Assembly (NCBI RefSeq): GCF_005870035.1
Contig: NZ_SWJG01000002.1
Location: 558,001-622,000, forward strand
Length of the DNA: 64,000 nucleotides
Origin: Spirosoma lacussanchae
GTDB lineage: Bacteria; Bacteroidota; Bacteroidia; Cytophagales; Spirosomataceae
Direction of reading: 5' to 3'
The notes below the pieces were generated by a model. The model was not told the origin of the DNA. It did no database searches and saw nothing but the letters and a program-made list of their open reading frames with translations. How positions within the stretch are numbered: the stretch's first letter is position 1; every line of letters starts with the position of its first letter. A program made the position numbers and the translations under genes. Of the stretch, positions 52,278-61,194 are shown piece by piece.

Positions 52278-53798
52278 CTACAGCCCGCTCAGGGCCGCTT
52301 TCGCTTTGTTGTCGACGCTGTTTTTGTACTCATGGCGCTTAAATGACAACGCTTTTTCGAAGAACGACCGGGCGCGAGTCCGGTCGTTCTTTTGTTGGTA
52401 GATATAGCCCAGCTGAAGCGCCGAGGAGGCTCCGAACGAAAGATTCTGCTGCCGGGCTGCCGGGCTATCGGACAGGGTCAGCGCCCGGCTCAGATAGGGA
52501 GCCGCTGTGTCGGGCGCGTTCCGGCGCTGGTAGATGCGACCCAGCCGGTAATTGTACTCGATCTGTTCGGCCAGCGCCGGAAAAAGCCCTTCGGTATAGG
52601 GCCGGAGGTAGGCTAATGCGCTATCCGTGTAGCCGCCATCAGCCGCCAGCCGCGCCCGCATCAGTACTTTCTGCTGGGCAGAGGGGCTGTGTTTCAGATA
52701 CTGTTCGGCCAACCGCTGGGCGGCTTTGTCCGACTCAACAGCCTGTCGACCCACGCGGGTAACCTGCACGAGCAACGGTCGGGCGCTGGCGTCGGGTTCG
52801 TTGGCCAGCCACTGGCAGAGAAACAGTTTGTAATACGAGTCCTTCAGGAAATTACGCCCCCGATAGGTCGACAGAAATCGCTGAAAATGGCGTTTAGCGG
52901 TAACGTACTGCCCTTTTTGCAGGTAGATGTCGCCCAAAATATTGTCGATAACGGGAATGGGCTGGTACGACGCAGCCGTAGGGCGGGCGTTCAGATACGT
53001 CAGTGCCTGCTCGCTATGGCCGTTCTTCTGCTCTATCGTGGCTCCGAAAAAATGGAGCAGCAGATTATCCGGGTTGGCCCGAACCAGTTGATGTAGCGTC
53101 TGGCTATCGGCTTCGGTGAAGCGGAGTACATAGGCCCGTACCATCAGATCGATCAGCCGGGCCTCCAGACCAAATACGGGATCGCGCTGCGCCCGACTGA
53201 TCTCCTGCTGCCCCTGCTGAATAGTACCCCGCAGGCCGAGCAGACTGGCTACCCAGCTATAGCTTTCCGGTACGGAGCCGATCATGATGTGCAGGGTTCC
53301 CAGCGACTTATAGGTGGGCAAAAAGTCCGGGAATCGTTTTTGATTATCGGCCAGCAGTTTATACGCACGGACGACATCCCAGCTGGCGCTCATCTCTTTG
53401 CCAAACTTCAGCTTGACAAACGCCCAGTGGAGCCGCACCTCGGCCTGAAGCACCCGTTGCCAGGGCGATGTATCATCCAGCGACTGCAGGCCGTCGAGCC
53501 GTTCGGCTTCGCGGTCGCTCCAGGTGGCAAACAGCTGATCATCGTCGGAGGTGACCAGCGTGAGCATGTCGGCGTAATCGTCGACGAAAATACGAATGCC
53601 GTTATGAGTTGGCTCGCGGGCCAGTAGTTGCCGGGCGGGCTGGACGTTGGCTTTCTGCAGATCGGCATAGGCCCGCTGAAGCCCGGGTGTCCAGACAAAA
53701 TCCTGCGCCTGCACGGGGGCCACCAGCCAAACAAGTACCCAAAAAACAACGGATCGACACAGGGTTCCTGGTGAGAAATCTGTGTCGATCCGTTGCAT
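52278..53798 (-). CDS. Exported TPR-repeat protein of unknown function
   Basis: 506 residues with a signal peptide (SVVFWVLVWLVAPVQAQ). The rest is almost entirely helical repeats of TPR type (PVIDNILGDIYLQKGQYVTAKRHFQRFL, YNYRLGRIYQRRNAPDTAAPYLSRALTL, ALQLGYIYQQKNDRTRARSFFEKALSF), about eight or more units. Such proteins serve as protein-binding scaffolds in the periplasm. It is the last gene of an apparent operon with the zinc-ribbon protein (15 bp upstream) and the Nif3-like gene, so expression should be joint, though a link in function is not evident. Confidence 0.75.
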   Translation of the reverse strand: MQRIDTDFSPGTLCRSVVFWVLVWLVAPVQAQDFVWTPGLQRAYADLQKANVQPARQLLAREPTHNGIRIFVDDYADMLTLVTSDDDQLFATWSDREAERLDGLQSLDDTSPWQRVLQAEVRLHWAFVKLKFGKEMSASWDVVRAYKLLADNQKRFPDFLPTYKSLGTLHIMIGSVPESYSWVASLLGLRGTIQQGQQEISRAQRDPVFGLEARLIDLMVRAYVLRFTEADSQTLHQLVRANPDNLLLHFFGATIEQKNGHSEQALTYLNARPTAASYQPIPVIDNILGDIYLQKGQYVTAKRHFQRFLSTYRGRNFLKDSYYKLFLCQWLANEPDASARPLLVQVTRVGRQAVESDKAAQRLAEQYLKHSPSAQQKVLMRARLAADGGYTDSALAYLRPYTEGLFPALAEQIEYNYRLGRIYQRRNAPDTAAPYLSRALTLSDSPAARQQNLSFGASSALQLGYIYQQKNDRTRARSFFEKALSFKRHEYKNSVDNKAKAALSGL

Positions 53799-53813
53799 CG
53801 GGGTAGGCTGTAC

Positions 53814-54569
53814 TTATCGTCCGCGGCCTACTACGGCCGGCTCGGGAACGCCTTCTACGTCGGCGAAAATCCGTCCGCAGTGTTCGCAAACGATGATTTT
53901 TTTCTTGTCTTTGATGTCGGCCTGGCGCTGGGGCGGTACTACGTTGAAGCAGCCACCACAGGCTCCGCGTTTCACCATCACTACGGCCAGGCCGTTGAGG
54001 GCGTTACCACGAATTTTGTTGTACGAGTTCAGCAGCCGCGGCTCAATGGTCGTTGCCTGCTGGTCGCGCTGCCGGATCAGTTCTTTCTCCTCTTCCTGGC
54101 TCTCGGAGGTAATCTGATCGAGCTCCTGCTTTTTGGCTTTCAGGTCTTCTTTCCGTTCGTTCAGGGCTTCCTGGGTCGTCTTGATCTCCTCTTCTTTGCC
54201 CCGAACCCGAAACTGAGCTTCGCTGATGCGTTTATCGGCCAGCTCGATCTCGAGCGACTGCAGTTCGATTTCTTTCGAGATCGCATCAAACTCCCGGTTG
54301 TTGCGGACGTTCATCTGCTGATCCTTGTATTTGGTGATCAGTTTCTCGGCGTCTTTTTTGGCAACCCGGTTCCGCTCGATTTCTTCGTCCAGCGTTTTGA
54401 TTTCGGCCTGGAACTTCCCGATCCGCGTCTCGAAACCGGCAATATCGTCTTCCAGATCGCGCACCTCTTCGGGCAAACCTCCCCGGATTTTTATGAGTTC
54501 GTCGAGTTGAGAGTCAAAGGATTGCAGTTTCAGAAGAGCGTCTAGTTTTTGCGCAATCGTCAGTTCCAT
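53814..54569 (-). CDS. Coiled-coil C4 zinc-ribbon protein (DUF164/CT398 family)
   Basis: 251 residues. Residues 1 to about 180 are a long coiled coil (LDDLIKIRGGLPEEVRDLEDDIAGFETRIGKFQAEI-like heptads, rich in Glu/Lys). The C-terminus has two Cys pairs, CGGC and CEHC, forming a zinc ribbon. The structure of the chlamydial homologue CT398 shows a long hairpin coiled coil, and that protein has been linked to the sigma-54 and type III secretion machinery, but in Bacteroidota the role is not settled. The gene pairs with nif3, 17 bp upstream, an association that recurs across Bacteroidota. Confidence 0.88.
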   Translation of the reverse strand: MELTIAQKLDALLKLQSFDSQLDELIKIRGGLPEEVRDLEDDIAGFETRIGKFQAEIKTLDEEIERNRVAKKDAEKLITKYKDQQMNVRNNREFDAISKEIELQSLEIELADKRISEAQFRVRGKEEEIKTTQEALNERKEDLKAKKQELDQITSESQEEEKELIRQRDQQATTIEPRLLNSYNKIRGNALNGLAVVMVKRGACGGCFNVVPPQRQADIKDKKKIIVCEHCGRIFADVEGVPEPAVVGRGR

Positions 54570-54586
54570 TCGGAATGTATTTAGTG

Positions 54587-55687
54587 CTACGTGAAGTATT
54601 GTACCGGATTCGTGTCTATTCCGGATAAAATTACCGCAAAAGTAGTGAATTTTTTTGCCAAAAGCCCGCCGATCAACTCTTTCGTACAGACTTCGCTTTC
54701 ATAATGGCCAATGTCGCAGATGATTAGGCGACCTTCGGCGTCGAAGAACTCGTGATACTTATAGTCAGCTGTAACAAAGGCATCGGCGCCGGCGCGCAGG
54801 GCATCGGCCAGTAAAAAGCTACCCGCTCCGCCACAAACGGCAATACGCCGTATAGGGCGGTCGGGGAGGGCGGTATGGCGGATGAGGGGTAACTGCATCG
54901 TTTCTTTCAGATACATGAGCCAGTTCGCGCCTGACATTGGCGCTGGCAAGTTGCCCACGGCGCCGGACCCGACGGTCTGATTACTGTTCGTGAGGGCATA
55001 GAGATCATAGGCTGGCACTTCGTACGAATGCGCCTGTTTCATGGCTGCTACAATAGCGCCTTCCAGATGGGTCGGCAGCAGCACTTCAAGCCGTTGCTCC
55101 TGTACGGTTTCATCGCGGTCTACCGTACCCACAACCGGATTGGATCCGTTCAGGGGTCTGAACGTTCCCGTTCCGCCCATCCGAAACGAACAATGGTCAT
55201 AGGCCCCGATGCGGCCCGCTCCGGCCTCATACACGGCCTGCAAGACGGCCGGCAGGTCGGCGTCGGGGGTGTAGACGACGAGTTTGCTGAGCGTCTGCGC
55301 TTTGGGCGCCAGAATCTGCACCTCCTGCAAGCCCAGCTTTTCGGCAATTTTTGCATTGACACCCCCCGCCACATTGTCCAGGTTGGTATGGCTGGCGTAG
55401 ATGGCCACCTCGTTTTTTATGGCTTTGATGACCGTTCGTTCTACGTAATTTTTGCCATTGAGTTTTTTCAGTCCCCGGAAAACGATGGGGTGGTGTGCCA
55501 CCACCAGGTTACAGCCCCTGGCTACGGCTTCGTCGATAACGGCTTCGGTGGTGTCGAGGGTAACCAGCACGCCGGTAATGGGCGTGTTGGGATCACCTAC
55601 AATCAGACCGGCATTATCATAGGATTCCTGATAGGCCAGGGGGGCAATACTTTCCAGATAAGCGGTCAGCTGGCGGATGGTTGTCAT
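54587..55687 (-). CDS. Nif3-like dinuclear metal-centre protein (GTP cyclohydrolase 1 type 2 family)
   Basis: 366 residues, the long form of the YbgI/NIF3 family with an inserted middle domain. Metal-site motifs: ESYDNAGLIVGDPN, VVAHHPIVFRGLKKLNG, YASHTNLDNVAGGVN and the C-terminal CDIGHYESEV and CGGAGSFLLADALRAGADAFVTADYKYHEFFDA. The middle part (KLVVYTPDADLPAVLQAVYEAGAGRIGAYDHCSFRMGGTGTF) is the CutA-like NIF3 insert. The protein forms a hexameric ring with two metals per subunit, but its reaction is not firmly known. It heads the nif3-zinc ribbon-TPR operon. Confidence 0.92.
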   Translation of the reverse strand: MTTIRQLTAYLESIAPLAYQESYDNAGLIVGDPNTPITGVLVTLDTTEAVIDEAVARGCNLVVAHHPIVFRGLKKLNGKNYVERTVIKAIKNEVAIYASHTNLDNVAGGVNAKIAEKLGLQEVQILAPKAQTLSKLVVYTPDADLPAVLQAVYEAGAGRIGAYDHCSFRMGGTGTFRPLNGSNPVVGTVDRDETVQEQRLEVLLPTHLEGAIVAAMKQAHSYEVPAYDLYALTNSNQTVGSGAVGNLPAPMSGANWLMYLKETMQLPLIRHTALPDRPIRRIAVCGGAGSFLLADALRAGADAFVTADYKYHEFFDAEGRLIICDIGHYESEVCTKELIGGLLAKKFTTFAVILSGIDTNPVQYFT

Positions 55688-55835
55688 AAACGCAGAAAAA
55701 CGATGGTCCGAAAATTACACCCTTCGGCTGGTTTCCCCAAAATCGACTCCTTGCGACTAATGCCTAACGGATTGCCTTTGCTCAGATTATCAGTAACTTA
55801 TCCGCTTGTCACTGCTAAATCAACCTTGTCTAATC

Positions 55836-56993
55836 ATGAAACTTTTACTCCTGTCCGCTCTTTGTTTACCGTTGTTGTCTACCGTTATGGCTCAGACCGA
55901 CCCACCTCCCAAACGTTTGCTCGTGGTGTCGGGTGGTGGGGCGCGGGGGGCCTGGGGTGTTGGAATCGCTAATTTTCTGGATTCGACCGGAAAACGGTAT
56001 GCGCACGTAGTTGGCACAAGTACCGGTAGTCTGATGGCTCCATTGATCCTGCTTCGTAAATACGATGTGCTTAACCGGGCCTATACGTCCGTAACGCAAA
56101 AAGATATTTTTACCGTTAACCCGTTCAACAAGCGAGGGGGCATTCGACTGCTGAATGCCCTGTGCCGATTCAACAAACCTTCGTTGGGGACGACCGAAAA
56201 CCTCCGGAATCTGATCCGTACGTTCGTTACGCCAGCCGATTATGCTCAGATCCGTACCAGTCCGCTGGGCCTTGACTTTACGGTGTCAGTGGTGAACCTC
56301 CGAACCCTCGAAGCGGCCTATAAGTCGGCCAGCCAGCATCCCGATTATGAAGAAATGGTAAACTGGACCTGGGCATCGGCCAACCAGCCCGTATTTATGT
56401 CGCCTTATATCACCAGAAATGAAGCGGGGGCTGACGATTTTTGGGCCGATGGTGGGGTCAGAAACCCAATTCCGATTCGGGAAGGCCTGCAACTGGCCTT
56501 CGACAAGCGGTACGAAGCCGTCGACGTAATCATAAATAGCCTGCCCAGCGCCGACGAACCCGCATCCAGCTGGCCCGATGGGAAAGCTACCGTCTTCAAA
56601 GCGCTCACCCGGACACTAGCCACCTATGGTAGTGGCACCCGCGAAATGAACATAGCCATTGGGCGGTTGCTGAACAGACTGAACCAGCTCACCCGCCCGC
56701 AACCGGCTGAACAGGCTTCGCTGAGCAGCCAGCCAGTAGGGGCTGAAGCTGCCGAACCAAGCCTGGTGCTGACGTTTTATTTTATGCCGCACGACCTGTA
56801 CGCGCTGATTCCGAACGAGCTGATATTCGACCCGGCCACCATGACTACCCTACTGGAGGCAGGCCGTCGCGGGCGATACGTTACCCAGGTACAGGAGGCC
56901 ATAGCTACCCCCGGCCTACCCGTTGAAGGAACCTACTCCTTTCAGCTGTCGAGAACGACACTGGGGCGGTTGTTAAAGGAGCTAAATCCCTAA
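55836..56993 (+). CDS. Exported patatin-like phospholipase
   Basis: 385 residues from the ATG at 55836, beginning with a signal peptide (LLLLSALCLPLLSTVMAQ). The patatin catalytic dyad is visible: oxyanion loop GGGARGAWG (about 33-41), nucleophile motif GTSTG at 60-64 (Ser62), and the acid in FWADGGVRNPIP (DGG). These enzymes hydrolyse acyl chains from membrane lipids. Secretion to the periplasm or outer membrane is predicted. The gene is convergent with accC, with only 10 bp between the two stop codons and no obvious terminator. Confidence 0.88.
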   Translation: MKLLLLSALCLPLLSTVMAQTDPPPKRLLVVSGGGARGAWGVGIANFLDSTGKRYAHVVGTSTGSLMAPLILLRKYDVLNRAYTSVTQKDIFTVNPFNKRGGIRLLNALCRFNKPSLGTTENLRNLIRTFVTPADYAQIRTSPLGLDFTVSVVNLRTLEAAYKSASQHPDYEEMVNWTWASANQPVFMSPYITRNEAGADDFWADGGVRNPIPIREGLQLAFDKRYEAVDVIINSLPSADEPASSWPDGKATVFKALTRTLATYGSGTREMNIAIGRLLNRLNQLTRPQPAEQASLSSQPVGAEAAEPSLVLTFYFMPHDLYALIPNELIFDPATMTTLLEAGRRGRYVTQVQEAIATPGLPVEGTYSFQLSRTTLGRLLKELNP

Positions 56994-57003
56994 TGCTGTC
57001 AGA

Positions 57004-58509
57004 TTACCCGATTCGGTTGGTTTTCCATTTACTTTTCGACGCTATCGGCACGCTACTAACGGCTTCGCTACGTCTGGGGGTGGTTGTTTCCAGCAGCCAG
57101 GCCGCCAGCACAGCCGCCACGCGGGTTTCGTTGGGGTCCGGGCTGGCAGTTGTCAGCATGTCCGGTTTGAAGTAGCTGGCAACAAAGCCGGTATCAAACT
57201 GACCCGACCGGAAGGCCTCATGCTCCATCACGAACCGGCCAAACGGGAGTGTCGTCTGAACCCCCGAAATCTGGTATTCGTCAATTGCCCGGATCATTTT
57301 CTGGATGGCCTCGTCGCGGCTGTCGCCGTAGGTAACGAGCTTAGCAATCATCGGATCGTAATAAATCGGGATAGCCATCCCCTGCTCAAACCCATCGTCG
57401 ACCCGCACCCCGTTTCCCTGGGGACGAACGTAGGTGTCGAGTGTGCCCACGTCGGGCAGAAAATTATTGGTCGGGTCTTCGGCATAGACCCGTACTTCAA
57501 TCGCGTGCCCTTTGATGTGCAGATCTTCCTGCCGGATGGTAAGGGGTTTTCCTTCGGCAATGTAGATCATCTGTTTCACCAGATCGACGCCCGTAATCTG
57601 TTCGGTAACGGGGTGCTCGACCTGAAGGCGCGTGTTCATTTCCAGAAAATAGAAATCGAGCTGATCATTGACGATGAACTCAACCGTACCGGCTCCGTAG
57701 TAGCCGCAGGCCCGGGCTACATCGACAGCCGCCCGGCCCATGGCGTCGCGGATGTCGGGCGTCAGGATCGCCGAGGGTGCTTCTTCAACGACTTTCTGAT
57801 GGCGTCGCTGTACGGAGCATTCGCGTTCGAAGAGGTGAATGATGTTGCCGTGCTGGTCGCCCAGGACCTGAATTTCGACGTGCCGGGGCGAGGTTACGTA
57901 CTTCTCGATGAACACCGACCCGTCGCCGAAGGCCGAAATGGCTTCGCTGACAGCGCGGTCCATCTGCTCGTCGAATTCGGCATCGTTTTCAACGACCCGC
58001 ATGCCTTTGCCCCCGCCCCCGGCCGAGGCTTTGATCAGTACCGGATAACCAATCTGCGCCGAAATGGCCTTGGCTTCGGCCCGGTCGGTAATGGCACTGG
58101 GCGTGCCGGGAACCATCGGGATATCATACCCGGCCACGGCGGCTTTGGCGGCCAGCTTGCTGCCCATGACCTCGATGCTTTCCGGTGAGGGGCCGACGAA
58201 GATCAGACCGGCTTCCCGCACCTGTCGGGCAAAAGCCGCGTTTTCGGAGAGGAAGCCATAGCCGGGGTGGATGGCATCGACGTTGAGCCGCTTACAGGCG
58301 TCAATGATGGTGTCGGCTCGCAGGTACGATTCGGAAGAGGGGGCCGGACCTACGCAAACGGCTTCGTCGGCGTAGCGGACATGAAGGGCGTTGCGGTCAG
58401 CTTCTGAATAAATCGCAACGGTTTGTATGCCCATTTCGCGGGCGGTACGCATGATCCGAAGGGCAATTTCGCCCCGGTTGGCGACCAGGAGTTTATGGAT
58501 GGCTGGCAT
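57004..58509 (-). CDS. accC: Biotin carboxylase subunit of acetyl-CoA carboxylase
   Basis: 501 residues, somewhat longer than the usual 450. Motifs: LLVANRGEIALRIMRTAREMGIQTVAIYSEAD at the start, the glycine-rich ATP loop KASAGGGGKGMR, RDCSVQRRHQKVVEEAPS-type segment (ECSVQRRHQKVVEEAPSA), FYFLEMNTRLQVEHPVTEQITGVDLV and GHAIEVRVYAEDP. It carboxylates the biotin of the carrier subunit using ATP and bicarbonate for fatty-acid synthesis. The carrier gene accB is not in the window. The C-terminal extension (after FDTGFVASYFKP) is low complexity, ends in a Ser/Lys-rich stretch and is not typical of AccC. Confidence 0.93.
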   Translation of the reverse strand: MPAIHKLLVANRGEIALRIMRTAREMGIQTVAIYSEADRNALHVRYADEAVCVGPAPSSESYLRADTIIDACKRLNVDAIHPGYGFLSENAAFARQVREAGLIFVGPSPESIEVMGSKLAAKAAVAGYDIPMVPGTPSAITDRAEAKAISAQIGYPVLIKASAGGGGKGMRVVENDAEFDEQMDRAVSEAISAFGDGSVFIEKYVTSPRHVEIQVLGDQHGNIIHLFERECSVQRRHQKVVEEAPSAILTPDIRDAMGRAAVDVARACGYYGAGTVEFIVNDQLDFYFLEMNTRLQVEHPVTEQITGVDLVKQMIYIAEGKPLTIRQEDLHIKGHAIEVRVYAEDPTNNFLPDVGTLDTYVRPQGNGVRVDDGFEQGMAIPIYYDPMIAKLVTYGDSRDEAIQKMIRAIDEYQISGVQTTLPFGRFVMEHEAFRSGQFDTGFVASYFKPDMLTTASPDPNETRVAAVLAAWLLETTTPRRSEAVSSVPIASKSKWKTNRIG

Positions 58510-58650
58510 TACGTATGTTGATAAAGGAACCGCTCAGGCGGCTTTTCCAGACGCAGATTTACGCAAAGATGGGCAAAGGGTGAACACGCTACCAACAAAT
58601 GCATACCGACGGCGAACCGGATCGGTCAAAATCGAATTTATGAGGTGCAA

Positions 58651-58682
58651 TTTTGTCCGAGAAAAAGATAACCGTACTTTTG
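58651..58682 (+). promoter_or_regulatory. Promoter of the alpha-oxoamine synthase gene
   Basis: TTTTG (58651-58655), then 19 bp, then TACTTTTG (58675-58682), a textbook Bacteroidota -33/-7 pair. The leader to the GTG start at 58733 is about 45 nt. Confidence 0.7.
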
Positions 58683-58732
58683 CACTTATGGCTTTAAAAA
58701 CAAGGGTTTAACCCATAAAACGACAGTAAAAA

Positions 58733-60037
58733 GTGGATTTATTCGAGAAACTGCGCACCAATCTAGGCCCAATCGGCTCGCCGGCACGGGAGTTTAATGG
58801 CCACCACTATTTTGCATTTCCTAAACTAGAAGGTGAGTTGGGCCCCCGGATGCGCTTTCGGGGAAAAGAGGTACTGAACTGGAGTTTGAATAACTACCTG
58901 GGGTTGGCCAACCACCCTGAAATTCGTGAAGCTGATGCTGATGCCACGGCGCAGTGGGGGCTGGCTTATCCGATGGGCGCCCGCATGATGTCCGGTAACT
59001 CAGACCTGCACGAGCAATTTGAAAAAGAACTGGCGGAGTTTGTCGGCAAAGAAGATGCTTTCCTGCTCAACTACGGGTATCAGGGCGTTATGTCGGCTAT
59101 CGAAGCCGTGGTCGACCATCGGGATATCATTGTTTACGATGCCGAAAGTCACGCCTGCCTGATCGACGGTATCCGGCTCCACAAGGCGAAGATGGGCGAC
59201 TACTATAAGTTCAACCATAACGACATGGCCAGTCTGGAGAAAAACCTCCAGCGGGCTACCCGGCGCGTAGCCGAAACGGGCGGCAGCATTCTGGTCGTTA
59301 CCGAAGGCGTTTTTGGGATGTCGGGTAAGGTAGGGAGCCTGGACAAGATCGTAGCCCTGAAAGAAAAATACGAGTTCCGGCTGCTGGTCGACGATGCACA
59401 CGGTTTTGGCACTATGGGCGAAACGGGTGCGGGTGTTGGTGAAATGCTCGGTTGCCAGGCTGGTATCGACCTGTATTTCTCGACGTTTGCCAAGTCGATG
59501 GCAGCGATCGGTGCGTTCATTGCCGCCGACCACGACATCATCATGTACCTCAAATACAACATGCGGTCGCAGACGTACGCTAAAGCGCTGCCGATGCCTT
59601 ACGTAGTTGGTGGCCTGAAGCGGCTGGAGATGGTACGGCGGTCGTCGGAGCTGCGCGATAAACTGTGGACCAACGTTCGGGCCCTGCAGAACGGACTGCG
59701 GGAGCGCGGTTTCGATATTGGCGATACACAGTCGCCGGTAACACCGGTATTCCTGCAAAACATTGAAGGGGGCGTGGCCGAAGTGGCTGCCCTGACCATG
59801 GACCTGCGCGAGAATATGGGTGTGTTCTGTTCAATCGTTGTGTATCCGGTTGTACCCAAAGGAACGATCATGTTGCGTATCATTCCAACGGCGGCTCATA
59901 CCCTGGATGATGTGAACTATACGCTGGATGCTTTCTCTAAAATGGGCGAGAAGCTCAAGAATGGCCTCTATCGTCAAAATTCAACGATTACGGCCCCAAA
60001 AACGGTCGAAATGTCAGCCGAAGCGGCATCTGAATAA
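58733..60037 (+). CDS. PLP-dependent alpha-oxoamine synthase (serine palmitoyltransferase/KBL/BioF family)
   Basis: 434 residues from a GTG; a stop lies in frame two codons upstream. PLP residues: His140 in ESHACLID, DDAHGFG (220-226) and Lys254 in YFSTFAKSMAAIGAF. N-terminal EVLNWSLNNYLGLANHPEI and GARMMSGNSDLHEQFEKELAEFVGKEDAFLLNYGYQG are typical of the family. It condenses an amino acid with an acyl-CoA or acyl-ACP. In Bacteroidota, candidates are serine palmitoyltransferase (sphingolipids), cysteate acyltransferase (sulfonolipids), 2-amino-3-oxobutyrate ligase and BioF. The absence of biotin genes nearby makes a sphingo- or sulfonolipid role attractive, but the substrate cannot be read from the sequence alone. 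Confidence 0.88.
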   Translation: MDLFEKLRTNLGPIGSPAREFNGHHYFAFPKLEGELGPRMRFRGKEVLNWSLNNYLGLANHPEIREADADATAQWGLAYPMGARMMSGNSDLHEQFEKELAEFVGKEDAFLLNYGYQGVMSAIEAVVDHRDIIVYDAESHACLIDGIRLHKAKMGDYYKFNHNDMASLEKNLQRATRRVAETGGSILVVTEGVFGMSGKVGSLDKIVALKEKYEFRLLVDDAHGFGTMGETGAGVGEMLGCQAGIDLYFSTFAKSMAAIGAFIAADHDIIMYLKYNMRSQTYAKALPMPYVVGGLKRLEMVRRSSELRDKLWTNVRALQNGLRERGFDIGDTQSPVTPVFLQNIEGGVAEVAALTMDLRENMGVFCSIVVYPVVPKGTIMLRIIPTAAHTLDDVNYTLDAFSKMGEKLKNGLYRQNSTITAPKTVEMSAEAASE

Positions 60038-60182
60038 GGTTTTTTGGCGAAAAGTTGCATTTTTCAACTAATTTTTTGGCTCGCCTATTGCGCTGTATAG
60101 GAGAATCACTAAATTTCAGCCGAAAAACCGCGTTTTTAGCGGGATTTGGGCATTTTTCACACTTAAACCCATACGCATCGCT

Positions 60183-60368
60183 ATGGCACGCTTCGATGAA
60201 GTAAAGAATCTGGTTATGTCGCTGGAAGGTGATTTCGAGAAGTTCTACGAAAAAAATAACCAGGCCGCCGGTACTCGTGTTCGTAAAGGAATGCAGGATC
60301 TGAAGACACTGGCGCAGACCATTCGCTCGGAAGTTCAGGACACCAAGAACAAAGCCGAGAAAGCGTAA
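60183..60368 (+). CDS. Small histone H1-like DNA-binding protein
   Basis: 61 residues: MARFDEVKNLVMSLEGDFEKFYEK, then GTRVRKGMQDLKTLAQTIRSEVQDTKNKAEKA. This matches the short Hc1/H1-like family that is widespread in Bacteroidota, an amphipathic helical protein with basic clusters thought to bind DNA. Codon use is adapted for high expression. It follows the oxoamine synthase gene after 145 bp, a spacer that holds only a weak hairpin near 60053-60076. A terminator follows. Confidence 0.88.
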   Translation: MARFDEVKNLVMSLEGDFEKFYEKNNQAAGTRVRKGMQDLKTLAQTIRSEVQDTKNKAEKA

Positions 60369-60430
60369 ATCAACCGGACAGCCTGTCTAACTGATAGCGC
60401 ATTCGGCCGTTTTGGCCAAACCAATCTATC

Positions 60431-60464
60431 CCCGCCCGGCTTCTGGCCCGGCGGGTTTTTTTTT
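60431..60464 (+). terminator. Rho-independent terminator after the H1-like gene
   Basis: A GC-rich stem (CCCGCC pairs with GGCGGG, one inner bulge) is followed by nine T. It lies 62 bp after the stop codon. Confidence 0.85.
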
Positions 60465-60488
60465 ACCGGCTTATCGTCGTGCGTTATC

Positions 60489-60584
60489 GTGGTCCGTGTC
60501 CTCACGGATCACGGCAAAGAATTCGATCCACCTGTGAGAAGATTCGTTGCTGTCGCGCATGTAGTCCGTGCCCCCACGGACCAC
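60489..60584. repeat. Two copies of a 24-bp palindromic element
   Basis: Copy 1 (60489-60512) and copy 2 (60561-60584) each consist of GTGGTCCGTG, four bases, and its complement, with one substitution each. They are 72 bp apart start to start. They sit in the spacer between the H1-like and MaoC genes. Such duplicated dyads suggest a dispersed REP-like repeat or a protein-binding pair. Confidence 0.6.
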
Positions 60585-60654
60585 GGTGGGAGGTGGGGTT
60601 GGCGAGGTAGGATGGGAGGCTGAGCAGAAAAGTCTGTCAACCGGATTTCAGCGT

Positions 60655-61062
60655 TTATATTTTTTCGCGGTGCATGAGGGTGGCGATGCCTCGGGTGGTC
60701 ACTTTTTTGGTTTGCACATCCCGAATTTCGCCCAGGATCTGTGCGGTGTGTTTGACCGTATCCATCGACTGAACCGTGAAGGTGGCTTCGTAATCGGTGT
60801 CGACGAACATGGGGCGCAGGAACTCGAGTGTCTGACCCAGGTAAACGGAACCGTAACCGGGAAACTCGGTGCCCAGCACTTTCGTAAATACACTGGCTCC
60901 CAGCATGCCATGAATAATGGGGCGCTTGAACGGGGTTGTCGCGGCAAAATCAGCGTCGAGGTGAAGGGGGTTGTTGTCGCCGGTAACCCGGGCAAAATCG
61001 ATAACGTCGGCTTGCGAAAACCGGAAAGCGTAGCGGTGAACAGCGTCGAGGGTAAATTCCAT
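60655..61062 (-). CDS. MaoC-like (R)-specific enoyl-CoA hydratase
   Basis: 135 residues forming a single hot-dog domain. The hydratase-2 motif is clear: FARVTGDNNPLHLDADFA with Asp29 and His34, then FKRPIIHGMLGASVFTKVLG. It would hydrate trans-2-enoyl-CoA to (R)-3-hydroxyacyl-CoA in the cytoplasm. Family members feed polyhydroxyalkanoate synthesis or act in other acyl-CoA routes. It stands alone, divergent from the acyltransferase gene. Confidence 0.9.
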   Translation of the reverse strand: MEFTLDAVHRYAFRFSQADVIDFARVTGDNNPLHLDADFAATTPFKRPIIHGMLGASVFTKVLGTEFPGYGSVYLGQTLEFLRPMFVDTDYEATFTVQSMDTVKHTAQILGEIRDVQTKKVTTRGIATLMHREKI

Positions 61063-61194
61063 ATAACTATATATTGAACGTCAGGGCGTATATATCCCGA
61101 GGTTGATAGCGGGCAAAGTTCCGTGTTAGCGGTCGCAAATCATTATCTACCGTCCATTATTCATTGTGCAATACGTCCTACCTTCGCGTCTGTT

